Source: Flavobacteriales bacterium (GTDB taxonomy: Bacteria; Bacteroidota; Bacteroidia; Flavobacteriales_D; Crocinitomicaceae). From it: a stretch of DNA of 33,283 nucleotides. This document shows positions 9,301 to 17,470 of this stretch, piece by piece. Position 1 is the first letter of the stretch, and the number at the start of each line of letters is the position of its first letter. The translations under genes and the position numbers were made by a program. The notes below the pieces were generated by a model, which was given only the letters and a program-made list of their open reading frames with translations, was not told the origin of the DNA and ran no database searches. Location of the stretch: contig CANMUN010000027.1 of the NCBI GenBank assembly GCA_947500875.1, forward strand, positions 1-33,283, in the 5' to 3' direction.

Positions 9301-10903
9301 TATCCAAATTCAATTGCAACTGAAGTACGGGTTTGCCGTCAATTTTTGCGAACCCTTTAAGCGACATGACCAAATTAGGATCGTTGATTTCCAGAGCCAA
9401 GTCTGCTGTTTGATCCATTAATTCTATGTGTTTTATGTCAATGTTGCGATAGGAATAGCCATTGTAGTGAATAGAGTTTAGTTGCCCTTTTCCACCGCTA
9501 ATCTGAATGCCATCTGAAAAAGCGTTTAGGGTATTTAAACTGAGTTTGCCACTTAAAACCCCGAGTTCCGGAACGCCCGTTATTGCAGCAAGGTTCAATG
9601 AGTCCACGCGTAATACATCCTGCGTTAAATCCAAATTTTGTAGCGCTATTCCGTCCTGTTTGGGGGATATTTTTAACGGAGCATCCAGGGACAATCCTCC
9701 AATTTCCGTGGATATACTTACTGGATCCACAAAGAGACTTCCACCAAAACCTTTAACGCTTAAATTTTTTACTCCAACATTCCCCAAGGACAACAGCTTT
9801 TTGTCAAGGTTCAAAGTTTGTCCCCCCGGTAATTTTAAGGCATTCAATTCAGCCATATTGATGTTGGCCTCTACCAAGTGTTCTCGAATGCTGTATAACG
9901 TCCAATCGTTATAATCCGGGAGTTCAAGATGGGCTTTAATACGAGTTCGTTTACCCATTTTCAGCATTAAATTTCGAATTTTAAGGCGGTTGGGGAAATT
10001 GTAAACCCGTGCTGATAATTCCAGTTTTTCATCCATACCCTTCAATGCGGGAACGAATAATGAGACATCTTTCAAATCAACACTGCTTGGAGCAAGAACA
10101 CACGTTAAATAGGCCTTGTTTAAAAAATCGTTTTTATCTGCGATCCTTTGAAAGGAGTACCCCATCTCCTGAATTCGGAGGTTAGAGCGATTAAGGACCA
10201 AACGAACCTTGGATAACTTCAAATAGGTAGAATCCATGGCAAAGGATGCGGTCAAATTTTTCACCTTCAAACCCGACCGATCGTACAACCGAAAACGGTC
10301 AAGGTGAAACGAGATTTTAGAGCCGCTCAAGGCAAGTTTAGACATCCCTAGGTTCAAGCCTTGTATTTGGATATGATTCGGATCAAAACCGTAATTGCTT
10401 TTGGCTATCCTAAAATCGTCGTATCGAAATCCAGTATTCTTTAACGTAATTTTGTTCAAATGAAGTGCAAAAGGACTCGTACTGGAAGCGGAGTCCGTAG
10501 ATGAAAAATAATCGGAAATAAACGCAAAGTTCATGGATCCATCCGGCTTTTCAGCACAAATCCAAACTTGACCGTTGCACAAGACGATTTCATCCAAGAT
10601 AAGGTGCTCAGTTCCAAATTCGCGTACGATGGCCTCCAGCGAAGCAACCTTCAATAATGGTCGCTGCTGGCGATCATTCAACGAAACTCCCTCTAAATAC
10701 ACCCTATCAAAAAAGTTGATGTCCACTTTTTTGATTTGAACTTGAGTCTTCCACTCCTTCGAAAAATGCATTGCAGCGCGCTGTGCAACATACGTTTGAA
10801 AACTGCTGCTTCGAATTAAAAACGCAACAAGGATAATGGCCAGGGCTAAAATTTCAAGAAAAATCCCACAACTGCGGAGAAAAATATTCGCTACTTTTGG
10901 CAT
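6380..10903 (-). CDS. tamB: TamB-like translocation/assembly module protein (DUF490)
   Basis: A protein of about 1507 residues with one N-terminal membrane helix (IFLRSCGIFLEILALAIILV) followed by a long, almost entirely beta-rich region of alternating hydrophobic and polar residues. The C-terminal third carries the TamB/DUF490 hallmarks, with a segment around FNITPDADIRLVF, GTLGILPGSIYNFAMGP and the terminal GFSYHEDFN. Family members span the periplasm as a lipid-carrying groove between inner and outer membrane and help outer-membrane assembly. The ATG at 10903 (MPKVANIF) is chosen; an in-frame TTG at 10912 adds three residues but is a weaker start. The divergent tsaD start is only 23 bases away. 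Its 3' end overlaps the accC-like gene. Confidence 0.9.
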   Translation of the reverse strand: MPKVANIFLRSCGIFLEILALAIILVAFLIRSSSFQTYVAQRAAMHFSKEWKTQVQIKKVDINFFDRVYLEGVSLNDRQQRPLLKVASLEAIVREFGTEHLILDEIVLCNGQVWICAEKPDGSMNFAFISDYFSSTDSASSTSPFALHLNKITLKNTGFRYDDFRIAKSNYGFDPNHIQIQGLNLGMSKLALSGSKISFHLDRFRLYDRSGLKVKNLTASFAMDSTYLKLSKVRLVLNRSNLRIQEMGYSFQRIADKNDFLNKAYLTCVLAPSSVDLKDVSLFVPALKGMDEKLELSARVYNFPNRLKIRNLMLKMGKRTRIKAHLELPDYNDWTLYSIREHLVEANINMAELNALKLPGGQTLNLDKKLLSLGNVGVKNLSVKGFGGSLFVDPVSISTEIGGLSLDAPLKISPKQDGIALQNLDLTQDVLRVDSLNLAAITGVPELGVLSGKLSLNTLNAFSDGIQISGGKGQLNSIHYNGYSYRNIDIKHIELMDQTADLALEINDPNLVMSLKGFAKIDGKPVLQLQLNLDKVSLLPLGFTENATDLEGAVNVQMSGTSMDAFLGRVTASGLKYSENGKAIRVPELSIDLEHHLSTDQVTLRSTLVDLDFIGKVDVSTFTNDILYSCSRPLPSWFKAEKPKLNGVNNRADATLVIHDAGQITELFQPQLSLATGTKVVVKFNAGKEELGLDVTSNRIQYDDIVLKRVRLVQGVMNDSVIANLSVAELALSDSLTLFDVNFFSNGSQGVLRSSLGWDGGRLNESKVNWKTSLLSNRNYDLLFDESRFSLNGYRWNLKKGSDFQINGSTYWANDFTLLSQKNNQEISVKGKLSERQEDQMKVFLTNVSLADLSGMLGLGIDMSGKLGGEVGIADPFEDLTLTSKLTLDNFRFNNQEIGTVNLGASYDETLAAVIIKGDLLYQDKTSLLFNGSYKVKEKDNNLALAVTFENTDLGFVNGFMGPSVVANVAGKIKGSVDVTGTLEEPLLNGSLLLDNAAADFALLGCRYTINGRVQVEKGGFYVNKLLSIKDSEGNNASLDIAVFHNNFQRFTYNADIDFEKGYSSGKNTQKLDRFLVLNTQYKEGDSYYGKAYALGYAHIEGVESTMSVDVNLTTRKGSKVIFPMYGSSELEDESIIHFISKTKAPLAVAPKLNYSGIDIKIGFNITPDADIRLVFNEQTQDEIRAKTNGKLNLSLDAFNQMKLNGTLGILPGSIYNFAMGPARKPFDILDGTIVWKGDVEHADMNVLTLYTVKHANMLELMPSQNNEALSRQNTQCLLRLNGDLMAPSISFQLDAPQAPEAGKALLNRINSDVDELNRQFFSLMLFNKFQPLQGGVSANESAALDLVESQINAALAQMSKSYQVKMDIGSSNISTSVQKSFLDDRLVVSGSFGVDNSAVNSASGGLVGDVSLEYLINEQGTFRVNAFNRSNGNTVKENAGPFTQGAGFSYHEDFNAGKDFILMQTFLDIFRKKEKRVVQFTRKKQKTKVPSLTNEPIEKQEQHENE
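10892..10899 (+). promoter_or_regulatory. Bacteroidota -7 promoter element TACTTTTG (tsaD)
   Basis: An exact TAnnTTTG match ends 27 bases before the tsaD start codon, giving a leader of about 20 bases. It lies inside the first codons of divergent tamB, so the two 5' ends interleave. No clear -33 TTG is present. Confidence 0.45.
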
Positions 10904-10926
10904 CCTGAACAAAGATAATCATTGCG

Positions 10927-11946
10927 TTGAATAATCCACTTATCCTTGGTATTGAATCCTCCTGCGACGATACCGCTGCGGCGGTAATTTCAGGGCGAAA
11001 AATCCTTTCAAACGTTACCAGTGTACAACTAATCCATGCAAAACACGGAGGTGTAGTACCTGAACTTGCGGGTAGGGCTCACATGGAGCATATGGCAGAT
11101 GTGGTGCAAGCAGCGGTAAAACAGGCCAATGTTGAATTCGTTAACCTCGATGCAATCGCTTTTACCCAAGGACCAGGATTGCAAGTTTCATTGGTCGTTG
11201 GAACCTCCTTTGCCAAAGGCCTTGCCTTGGCGCTACAAAAACCGTTGATTGCTGTGCACCACATGAAAGCGCATATTTTGAGTCATTTTATCGAAGAAGA
11301 CGGAATGAATGCTCCTGCATTCCCTTACCTATGTCTAACGGTTAGCGGTGGACATACACAATTGGTTGTCGTACACAGCGCCACCGAAATGGATATCATT
11401 GGTAAAAGCATCGACGATGCGGCTGGGGAAGCATTTGATAAGACCGCTAAAATGCTGGGGTTTCCTTATCCGGGAGGCCCATACATTGATCAACATGCGG
11501 CCTTGGGTAATCCGAAGGCTTTTACCTTTTCGAAACCCAAAATTGAAGGGTTGGATTTCAGTTTCAGCGGACTGAAAACTTCGGTATTGTACGCTCTTAA
11601 AAAACACGAAGCGGAAGATGAGATGTTCGTTCAGAAAAACTTGAACGATTTATGCGCTTCGATCCAAGGAAGCATCACTGATATCTTAATCGACAAATTG
11701 AAGCGTGCACAATTGCAGACAGGAATCAAGGAAATTGCGTTAAGCGGCGGAGTTTCGGTCAATGGGGGGCTTCGACAAAAAATCAAGGAATGGTCAAACG
11801 AAAGACCGGATATGCAATTCTACTTTACCCCACCCAAATATTGCACGGATAATGCGGCCATGATTGCCATTGCTGGGCATTTTCTCTATCACGAGCGTGT
11901 ATTTTCCGATCAATGCGTGGCAGCAGATGCGCGATTGGCTTGGTAA
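10927..11946 (+). CDS. tsaD: tRNA N6-adenosine threonylcarbamoyltransferase
   Basis: TsaD, with TsaB and TsaE, transfers the threonylcarbamoyl group from TC-AMP to A37 of ANN-decoding tRNAs. The 339-residue protein has the ASKHA fold signatures GIESSCDDTAAAV at 8-20, the metal-binding His pair in VHHMKAH (H112 and H116), SGGHTQL, and the late Gly-rich SGGVSVNGGLRQ and CTDNAAMIA segments. The start is TTG; no in-frame ATG lies upstream and the family N-terminus aligns right at this codon. It is transcribed away from tamB. An essential, single-copy core gene in nearly all bacteria. Confidence 0.97.
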   Translation: MNNPLILGIESSCDDTAAAVISGRKILSNVTSVQLIHAKHGGVVPELAGRAHMEHMADVVQAAVKQANVEFVNLDAIAFTQGPGLQVSLVVGTSFAKGLALALQKPLIAVHHMKAHILSHFIEEDGMNAPAFPYLCLTVSGGHTQLVVVHSATEMDIIGKSIDDAAGEAFDKTAKMLGFPYPGGPYIDQHAALGNPKAFTFSKPKIEGLDFSFSGLKTSVLYALKKHEAEDEMFVQKNLNDLCASIQGSITDILIDKLKRAQLQTGIKEIALSGGVSVNGGLRQKIKEWSNERPDMQFYFTPPKYCTDNAAMIAIAGHFLYHERVFSDQCVAADARLAW

Positions 11947-11997
11947 CGGCAAATCTGAAAAAAAAATTAAAATGTTGGTCGTTTAGAAATTATATGC

Positions 11998-12005
11998 TAT
12001 CTTCA
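11998..12005 (+). promoter_or_regulatory. Promoter: TTG (11975-11977) and TATCTTCA -7 box
   Basis: TATCTTCA resembles TAnnTTTG and is preceded by TTG with a 20-base spacer, the spacing expected for Bacteroidota -33/-7 promoters. It lies in the 79-bp gap after tsaD and would drive the operon that starts at 12026 and runs through dsbD. Confidence 0.45.
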
Positions 12006-12025
12006 GAGGAACTAATCTCTATCCT

Positions 12026-12301
12026 ATGTTTCTAGACCTACAGACTATCCCAAAGGAATTCGTTCCTTTTTGCGGCTTCAAGAAGAAATCGTTCATTCCA
12101 CAAGATCGTGATTTGAGAAAAAAACTGGATTATGCCACCAGTCTTGGAAATAATTATCGCACGAAAGTTCAAATTGTTTTTTGCGATGATGAAGGGCTTA
12201 AAATGGTACACACCACCGTGTGGGCAGCATTGGATTTTCACATTCTGTTGAAAGGTGGAATTCGCATTCCAATCCCCCGTATTGTCGAAATAATTTTTTA
12301 G
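12026..12301 (+). CDS. Conserved-looking small cytoplasmic protein, function unknown
   Basis: A 91-residue protein without signal peptide or membrane helix. It has a basic first half (FCGFKKKSFIPQDRDLRKKLDYATSLGNNYRTKV) and a beta-rich second half with TTVWAAL and LLKGGIRIPIPRIVEI. I recall similarly organised short proteins in Flavobacteriales but can name no domain. It may be a small RNA- or protein-binding beta-barrel; this is only a guess from its size, charge and strand pattern. It sits first in a probable operon, nine bases before the DsbD-alpha-like gene, and is preceded by its own promoter. Confidence 0.7.
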   Translation: MFLDLQTIPKEFVPFCGFKKKSFIPQDRDLRKKLDYATSLGNNYRTKVQIVFCDDEGLKMVHTTVWAALDFHILLKGGIRIPIPRIVEIIF

Positions 12302-12310
12302 TTTTGGTCG

Positions 12311-12760
12311 ATGAGTCAAGGTTTGAGGAGTATATTGTTTGTTTGGCTTTCCGGAATATTCGTTGTTGCTTGGAGTCAAAACCATGTGCAGTGGTCGGGA
12401 CGGTATGATGCTGCTGCTCAGCAAATCGTTGTTACTGGCTTGATTGATTCCAGTTGGCACGTTTATTCTCCAAAAACCGATCCAGGCCTTGGACCCATTG
12501 CATTGAGCATTCGGCTCATGGAAGGAAAGGGTATAAAAAAACAAGGTGGCGCCCGTTTTTCACCCGAGCCGCAAGCCCACATGGACGAGAATTTCGGCGG
12601 AACCGTGTATGTGTGGGAAAAGGAAGTGACCGTGCAGCAAAAGGTCAAACTGGACAAAGATTGTAACGAGGTAAAAGCGGTCATCAATTACATGATTTGC
12701 GATGAAACTCAGTGCCTTCCTCCCATAGACGTCGAACTTATTATTCTTCTTAACCCCTAA
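12311..12760 (+). CDS. Stand-alone DsbD alpha-type (DsbD N-terminal) periplasmic domain protein
   Basis: The 149-residue product has a signal peptide (SILFVWLSGIFVVAWSQ) and then an immunoglobulin-like domain of the DsbD N-terminal family, with SSWHVYSPKTDPGLGP and a C-terminal YMICDETQCLPP. The two Cys (C130 and C135, CX4C) match the redox pair of DsbD-alpha, which passes electrons from the DsbD membrane core to periplasmic partners such as DsbC or CcmG. The next gene, six bases downstream, encodes a full DsbD with its own alpha domain. The pair could give two output arms for one electron source. No thioredoxin fold is present. Confidence 0.82.
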   Translation: MSQGLRSILFVWLSGIFVVAWSQNHVQWSGRYDAAAQQIVVTGLIDSSWHVYSPKTDPGLGPIALSIRLMEGKGIKKQGGARFSPEPQAHMDENFGGTVYVWEKEVTVQQKVKLDKDCNEVKAVINYMICDETQCLPPIDVELIILLNP

Positions 12761-12766
12761 ATCAAT

Positions 12767-14788
12767 ATGAAAACAGCACACCTTGTTCTCGCTTTTCTTT
12801 TTCTTTCGTTCGGAAGTACTTTTTCACAAATGGTCAACCACGAGGATGTGGTAAAAGTGAAATTCTCAATTCAACAAAAGGACGGTGAAGGGGAGGTAAT
12901 TGCCTCCATCGATATCATTCCAGGATGGCATATTAATTCAAATAAATTACCCAAAGGCTCTTATGCCATTGCCACGGATCTCACGATTAATCCCACCCAA
13001 GGTATCAGCATTGGAAAATTGACCGAACCGAAACCCATACAGTTCATCGATGAAGATCTTGGTGACATGCAAAGCCATCACAAAGGTAAGTTAACGATGA
13101 AAAGGAGTTTTAAGATTTCTTCTGACAAAGACCTGAAAATAAAAGGGGCGTTCTCCTTTCAAGTATGTGACGAAGCTGGCAAATGCTTATTGCCCCATGA
13201 ATACCCCTTTGAACTTTCGGTTAAAGCGTTTGTCCCAACAACAAATTCCGATACCACAACCCAACCCGTCGATACGTCTGCCGAAGAGAAAACCTCCACC
13301 GATCCAAAGACTCCTCAGGCCGATCAAAATAAAAACCAAAGCACCGAAAAAGGTGGCAAATCCCTATGGGTTATTTTTATCCTTTCCTTTTTGAGCGGTT
13401 TCGCTGCCCTTCTCACACCTTGCGTTTTTCCTATGATCCCCATGACCGTTTCCTTTTTTACGAAGCAAAGTCAATCGAAAGCCGCAGGTATTCGAAATGC
13501 GGTACTTTATGGCCTCTCCATCATCGCGATATACGTTTTATTGGGAACCATTATCACTGCTATTTTTGGGCCATCAGCCTTGAACGAACTGTCCACCAAC
13601 GTTTGGTTCAACCTCCTTTTCTTTGTTTTACTGGTTGTTTTTGCCATATCCTTTCTAGGTGCTTTCGAAATTACCCTGCCGAATTCTTGGTTGAATAAAG
13701 CGAACAATGCTTCCTACAAAGGAGGACTTGTAGGTATATTTTTCATGGCTTTGGCTTTGGCTTTAGTCTCCTTTTCCTGCACCGGACCGATTGTGGGTAC
13801 ATTATTAGTCGAATCCGCAACGATTGGAGGAATTGCACCATTTATTGGAATGTTTGGTTTTTCGTTGGCCCTTGCTCTACCTTTTACGCTATTTGCAGCC
13901 TTTCCTGGATGGATGAATTCCTTGCCTCGTTCCGGTGGTTGGCTGAATACCGTCAAGGTGGTCTTAGGTTTCTTGGAGTTGGCTTTGGCTTTTAAATTTC
14001 TTTCCAACGCCGATCTCGTTGTTCAGGGACATTTCTTGGAAAGAGAAGTATTCCTTGCCATATGGATTGGTATTTTCTTGGTCTTGGCGCTGTACCTCCT
14101 AGGATTCATCCGGATGCCACATGATAGTCCTATGGAAAAATTATCCGTTGGTCGTACCCTTTTTGGAACCACGGTATTAATGTTTGTTATTTATTTAATA
14201 CCCGGACTTTGGGGTGCTCCTTTAAAACTCATCAGTGGATTTCCTCCGCCCTTGGCTTACAGTGAATCTCCACAAGGTGTTGGAGGTTCTAAAACCGCTG
14301 TAAGCCCTTCAGATAACCCTGATTTACATATTGGACCGCAGAACCTTCAAGTCTTTCACGATTTTGATAAGGCAAAAGCGTATGCAGAAAAGGTGAATAA
14401 ACCTCTTTTTGTCGATTTCACAGGACATGCATGCGTTAATTGCCGAAAGATGGAAGAAAAAGTATGGGGTGAACCTGGAATTATCGAGATGCTTCGGGAT
14501 AAAATGGTCATAGTTTCGCTTTATGTCGACGAGAAAACAGAGCTCCCGAAAGAGGAACAGGGAGTCAAAGAATACGCCCCAGGAAAATCCATGACCATTC
14601 GTGAAGTAGGCCACAAATGGAGTTACCTACAGGCCACGCGATACAAAAGCAATACCCAACCGTATTATCGAATGATTGGTAAAGGCGACCTTGACTTAGC
14701 GAACGGATCTGCAGACTACGAACACCATGGAAATGCAGAGGACTTCAAAGCATGGCTTGAAAAAGGAATTCAAGAATACCAAAAATGA
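12767..14788 (+). CDS. dsbD: Thiol:disulfide interchange protein DsbD
   Basis: It moves reducing power from cytoplasmic thioredoxin across the inner membrane to periplasmic thiol proteins. The 673-residue protein has all three modules: a signal peptide and an alpha domain with C134 and C140 (VCDEAGKC); a low-complexity Thr/Lys/Pro linker at about 155-195; an eight-helix CcdA-like core with C219 in LLTPCVFPMIP and C338 in SFSCTGP; and a C-terminal thioredoxin-like gamma domain with C556-V-N-C559 in GHACVNCRKME. All six redox Cys are therefore present. It ends in TGA, showing that TGA is a normal stop in this genome. It lies in an operon with the stand-alone alpha domain. Confidence 0.96.
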   Translation: MKTAHLVLAFLFLSFGSTFSQMVNHEDVVKVKFSIQQKDGEGEVIASIDIIPGWHINSNKLPKGSYAIATDLTINPTQGISIGKLTEPKPIQFIDEDLGDMQSHHKGKLTMKRSFKISSDKDLKIKGAFSFQVCDEAGKCLLPHEYPFELSVKAFVPTTNSDTTTQPVDTSAEEKTSTDPKTPQADQNKNQSTEKGGKSLWVIFILSFLSGFAALLTPCVFPMIPMTVSFFTKQSQSKAAGIRNAVLYGLSIIAIYVLLGTIITAIFGPSALNELSTNVWFNLLFFVLLVVFAISFLGAFEITLPNSWLNKANNASYKGGLVGIFFMALALALVSFSCTGPIVGTLLVESATIGGIAPFIGMFGFSLALALPFTLFAAFPGWMNSLPRSGGWLNTVKVVLGFLELALAFKFLSNADLVVQGHFLEREVFLAIWIGIFLVLALYLLGFIRMPHDSPMEKLSVGRTLFGTTVLMFVIYLIPGLWGAPLKLISGFPPPLAYSESPQGVGGSKTAVSPSDNPDLHIGPQNLQVFHDFDKAKAYAEKVNKPLFVDFTGHACVNCRKMEEKVWGEPGIIEMLRDKMVIVSLYVDEKTELPKEEQGVKEYAPGKSMTIREVGHKWSYLQATRYKSNTQPYYRMIGKGDLDLANGSADYEHHGNAEDFKAWLEKGIQEYQK

Positions 14789-14853
14789 TCCCTTTTCCGA
14801 GCAAAAGTCGATTGCTTGAATTATGGTTTCATTGATTTTTGAGGTAATTATGT

Positions 14854-14861
14854 TAATTTAG
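14854..14861 (+). promoter_or_regulatory. Possible -7 element TAATTTAG
   Basis: TAATTTAG differs from TAnnTTTG at one base and ends 21 bases before the ATG at 14883, with a TTG at 14833-14835 about 18 bases upstream. The gap after dsbD (94 bp) shows no convincing terminator. Confidence 0.3.
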
Positions 14862-14882
14862 CATTAACTCTAACCAACTTTT

Positions 14883-17441
14883 ATGAAACCCATTCACATT
14901 GTAATCGCGTTATTTGCACTGCCTTTTATCACCCTCAGCCAATCACAACTGTGTTATTTTGGCGGAGGTCCTTCGAACGATCAAGCCCATTCCGTCACCC
15001 AAGCCAACGACGGCTCCTACGTTATTGCTGGCCAAACGGCGAGCTTCGGAAGCGGCGGCATTGATGTTTACCTGATGAAAACATCGGCCCTTGGGTCGGT
15101 AATATGGACCCGAACCGTTGGTGGTTCAGGAAATGATTATGGACGTTCCATTGTGAAAACCTTCGATGGAGGCTATGCCATAGCAGGAACAACCTCTTCT
15201 TTTGGCGCCGGATCGGACGATTTTTATTTAATTAAAACGGACGGAATGGGAACGGTTCAATGGACAAAAACGTACGGTGGCTCGGGATCCGATCAAGCTT
15301 GGGAATTGGTGCAGACCCCCGATAGTGGATTTTGCATTGCAGGTCAAACCGCTTCTTTCGGTGCCTCTCCAAACGATTGCTATGTAGTAAGGACGGATGC
15401 GAACGGAAATCTAATTTGGGATAAAAAAGTTGGTGCAGCATCGCAAGCCGATATTGCATACTCCATTACCAATACCAACGACGGCGGATTTGCCATTGCC
15501 GGTACAGCCTATACTTGGACAGGCAGTGCGAATTCATCTTCCAACGATTTTTACATTGTAAAACTCGACGGAAGCGGAAACATGGTTTGGTCGCGCCTAG
15601 TGCAAGATGCAAATGCTACGAAGTATCCTGACTATGCGCGTTCAATCATACAAACTGCGGACGGCGGTTACATGATTGCCGGAGAGGCTGGACAACCGAA
15701 AGTGAATGGCGGATTTAATTGGCACTACCTCTTGGTTAAATTGGATGGGGCTGGACAAGTCTCTTGGACGCGTTATTACGGAGGAACGCAAATCCCTAAT
15801 TTCTCGACAGACGGCAGTGATTATGCTGAATCGGTTATTCAAATGAACAACGGCGACTATCTGGTTGGAGGATACACATTTTCCTTCAATTACAATTTTA
15901 ACACGGCCCAACAAGTCGGTTTGGAATATTATCTCGTGCGGGTGTCGGGATCCGGAGTCTTACTTGACACGAAGATTATAGGCACGGCAGAAAACGATCT
16001 AGGAAAATGCTTGATTAAAACCTCTGACGGAGGTTATTTAGTTGCCGGTTATGCGCAAGAAAAAGTGGCAGGAACCTATCCCGATGAAATTTACATGGTA
16101 AAATTAGATTCTACGCTCAGCACTTGTTGCACGCTTAGAACTGGAGGTGCTGACCGCGGAACAGGCCCTACGAATACTACCCGTGGAACCAGTTCAACAG
16201 CAGGTGGTACTGCGGGTACCGGTGGAAGTTTTGGCTCGGGAGGAAATACCACCATTATTTGCGGTTTGCCCGCATTAAACGCAAATTTCCAATCAACCAT
16301 GAATCAGTTGTGCCCCAATAACAATTGTGTGAACTTTACCGATTTATCCGGCGGCTCACCAAGTTCATGGTCCTGGTCTTTCCCTGGCGCAATCCCAGCC
16401 ACTTCCAACCTTCAAAATCCTACAGGAATTTGTTATCCAACGCCCGGAAGTTATAACGTGACATTGATTGTTGGCAATGGTAACACCTCTGACACCCTTG
16501 TAATGGTTAACTACATCAACTCTGCGGGCTCCCCAGCCGTTCCGACCATCACCGCAAACGGGCCAAGCACTTTTTGCTCAGGCGACAGTGTGCTTTTAAG
16601 TTCGTCCTACCCCAATGGCAACACATGGACGCCCACGGGAAATACTTCTTCAAGCTTTTATGCAACGTCTTCTGGTACCTATACGGTGACTTATACCGAT
16701 GCGAATGGCTGCACAGCAACCTCGAATCCAATTACGCTTATCGTTAACCCTACACCGCCCGCTCCTTTAGTAAACCCACAAGGTCCTTTAATCATTTGCG
16801 CAGACGGTGTCATCCAACTATATTCCAACACCTCTGGAGGTAATGTATGGAGTCCTAACGGAGAAACCACAGATACGATCATGGTATATACCCCGGGTAA
16901 TTATTATGTCGTGAATTCGTCGGGACCATGTCCGAGTGCCGCCAGCAATATAGTAACGGTTAACTTAGGGTCAAACCCAAATCCTCCGGTAATATCCCTT
17001 ACGGGCACGGATACGCTATACTGCTCCTCTGCTTCAAGTTACCAATGGTACTTGAATGGAAACTCCATCCAAGGCGCAACAGGTCAATTCTACGTTCCCA
17101 CTGCAAATGGTTCATACAGCGTTTATGTTACCAACGAAGACGGTTGCGGAACCATGGGAGAACCTTATGAATTTACCTTAAATGAACTAACGTATCTTGA
17201 GGGTCCGGAATGGATTATTGCTCCAAATCCTGCCAGCAATTTACTAACGGTTCTTTGGAAAAATAACTCACTTGCGAAAATTCAGGTACTCGATATCCAA
17301 GGAAAATTGCTCATTTCACAAACCAGTACTTCCGGAAATGAGAACTTGGACATTTCCTCGCTTTCTGAGGGGATATATTGGGTGAACCTGGTTACGGATA
17401 AGGGAAATGTTCAACCCATTAAAGTCATCGTTTCCCGTTAA
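14883..17441 (+). CDS. T9SS-exported protein with seven propeller-like repeats and PKD/Ig-like domains
   Basis: The 852-residue protein has a signal peptide ending near TLSQS. Residues about 26-415 hold seven repeats of roughly 50-65 residues, each built around a DGGYxIAGxT strand, a DxYLxKxDxxG strand and a WTxxxGG turn. This is typical of delta-60/beta-propeller-type repeats, and the count of seven fits one closed propeller. A Gly/Thr/Ser-rich linker follows (about 420-457), preceded by a CC pair, then a PKD-like domain (about 463-546), two Ig-like segments with spaced Cys, and a C-terminal T9SS type A sorting domain from about residue 777 (IIAPNPASN ... LSEGIYWVNL). It should be secreted or anchored at the cell surface. 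No catalytic residues are recognised. Confidence 0.9.
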   Translation: MKPIHIVIALFALPFITLSQSQLCYFGGGPSNDQAHSVTQANDGSYVIAGQTASFGSGGIDVYLMKTSALGSVIWTRTVGGSGNDYGRSIVKTFDGGYAIAGTTSSFGAGSDDFYLIKTDGMGTVQWTKTYGGSGSDQAWELVQTPDSGFCIAGQTASFGASPNDCYVVRTDANGNLIWDKKVGAASQADIAYSITNTNDGGFAIAGTAYTWTGSANSSSNDFYIVKLDGSGNMVWSRLVQDANATKYPDYARSIIQTADGGYMIAGEAGQPKVNGGFNWHYLLVKLDGAGQVSWTRYYGGTQIPNFSTDGSDYAESVIQMNNGDYLVGGYTFSFNYNFNTAQQVGLEYYLVRVSGSGVLLDTKIIGTAENDLGKCLIKTSDGGYLVAGYAQEKVAGTYPDEIYMVKLDSTLSTCCTLRTGGADRGTGPTNTTRGTSSTAGGTAGTGGSFGSGGNTTIICGLPALNANFQSTMNQLCPNNNCVNFTDLSGGSPSSWSWSFPGAIPATSNLQNPTGICYPTPGSYNVTLIVGNGNTSDTLVMVNYINSAGSPAVPTITANGPSTFCSGDSVLLSSSYPNGNTWTPTGNTSSSFYATSSGTYTVTYTDANGCTATSNPITLIVNPTPPAPLVNPQGPLIICADGVIQLYSNTSGGNVWSPNGETTDTIMVYTPGNYYVVNSSGPCPSAASNIVTVNLGSNPNPPVISLTGTDTLYCSSASSYQWYLNGNSIQGATGQFYVPTANGSYSVYVTNEDGCGTMGEPYEFTLNELTYLEGPEWIIAPNPASNLLTVLWKNNSLAKIQVLDIQGKLLISQTSTSGNENLDISSLSEGIYWVNLVTDKGNVQPIKVIVSR

Positions 17442-17470
17442 AAGTTGCTACCTTTCCGAAAACGTACTGA

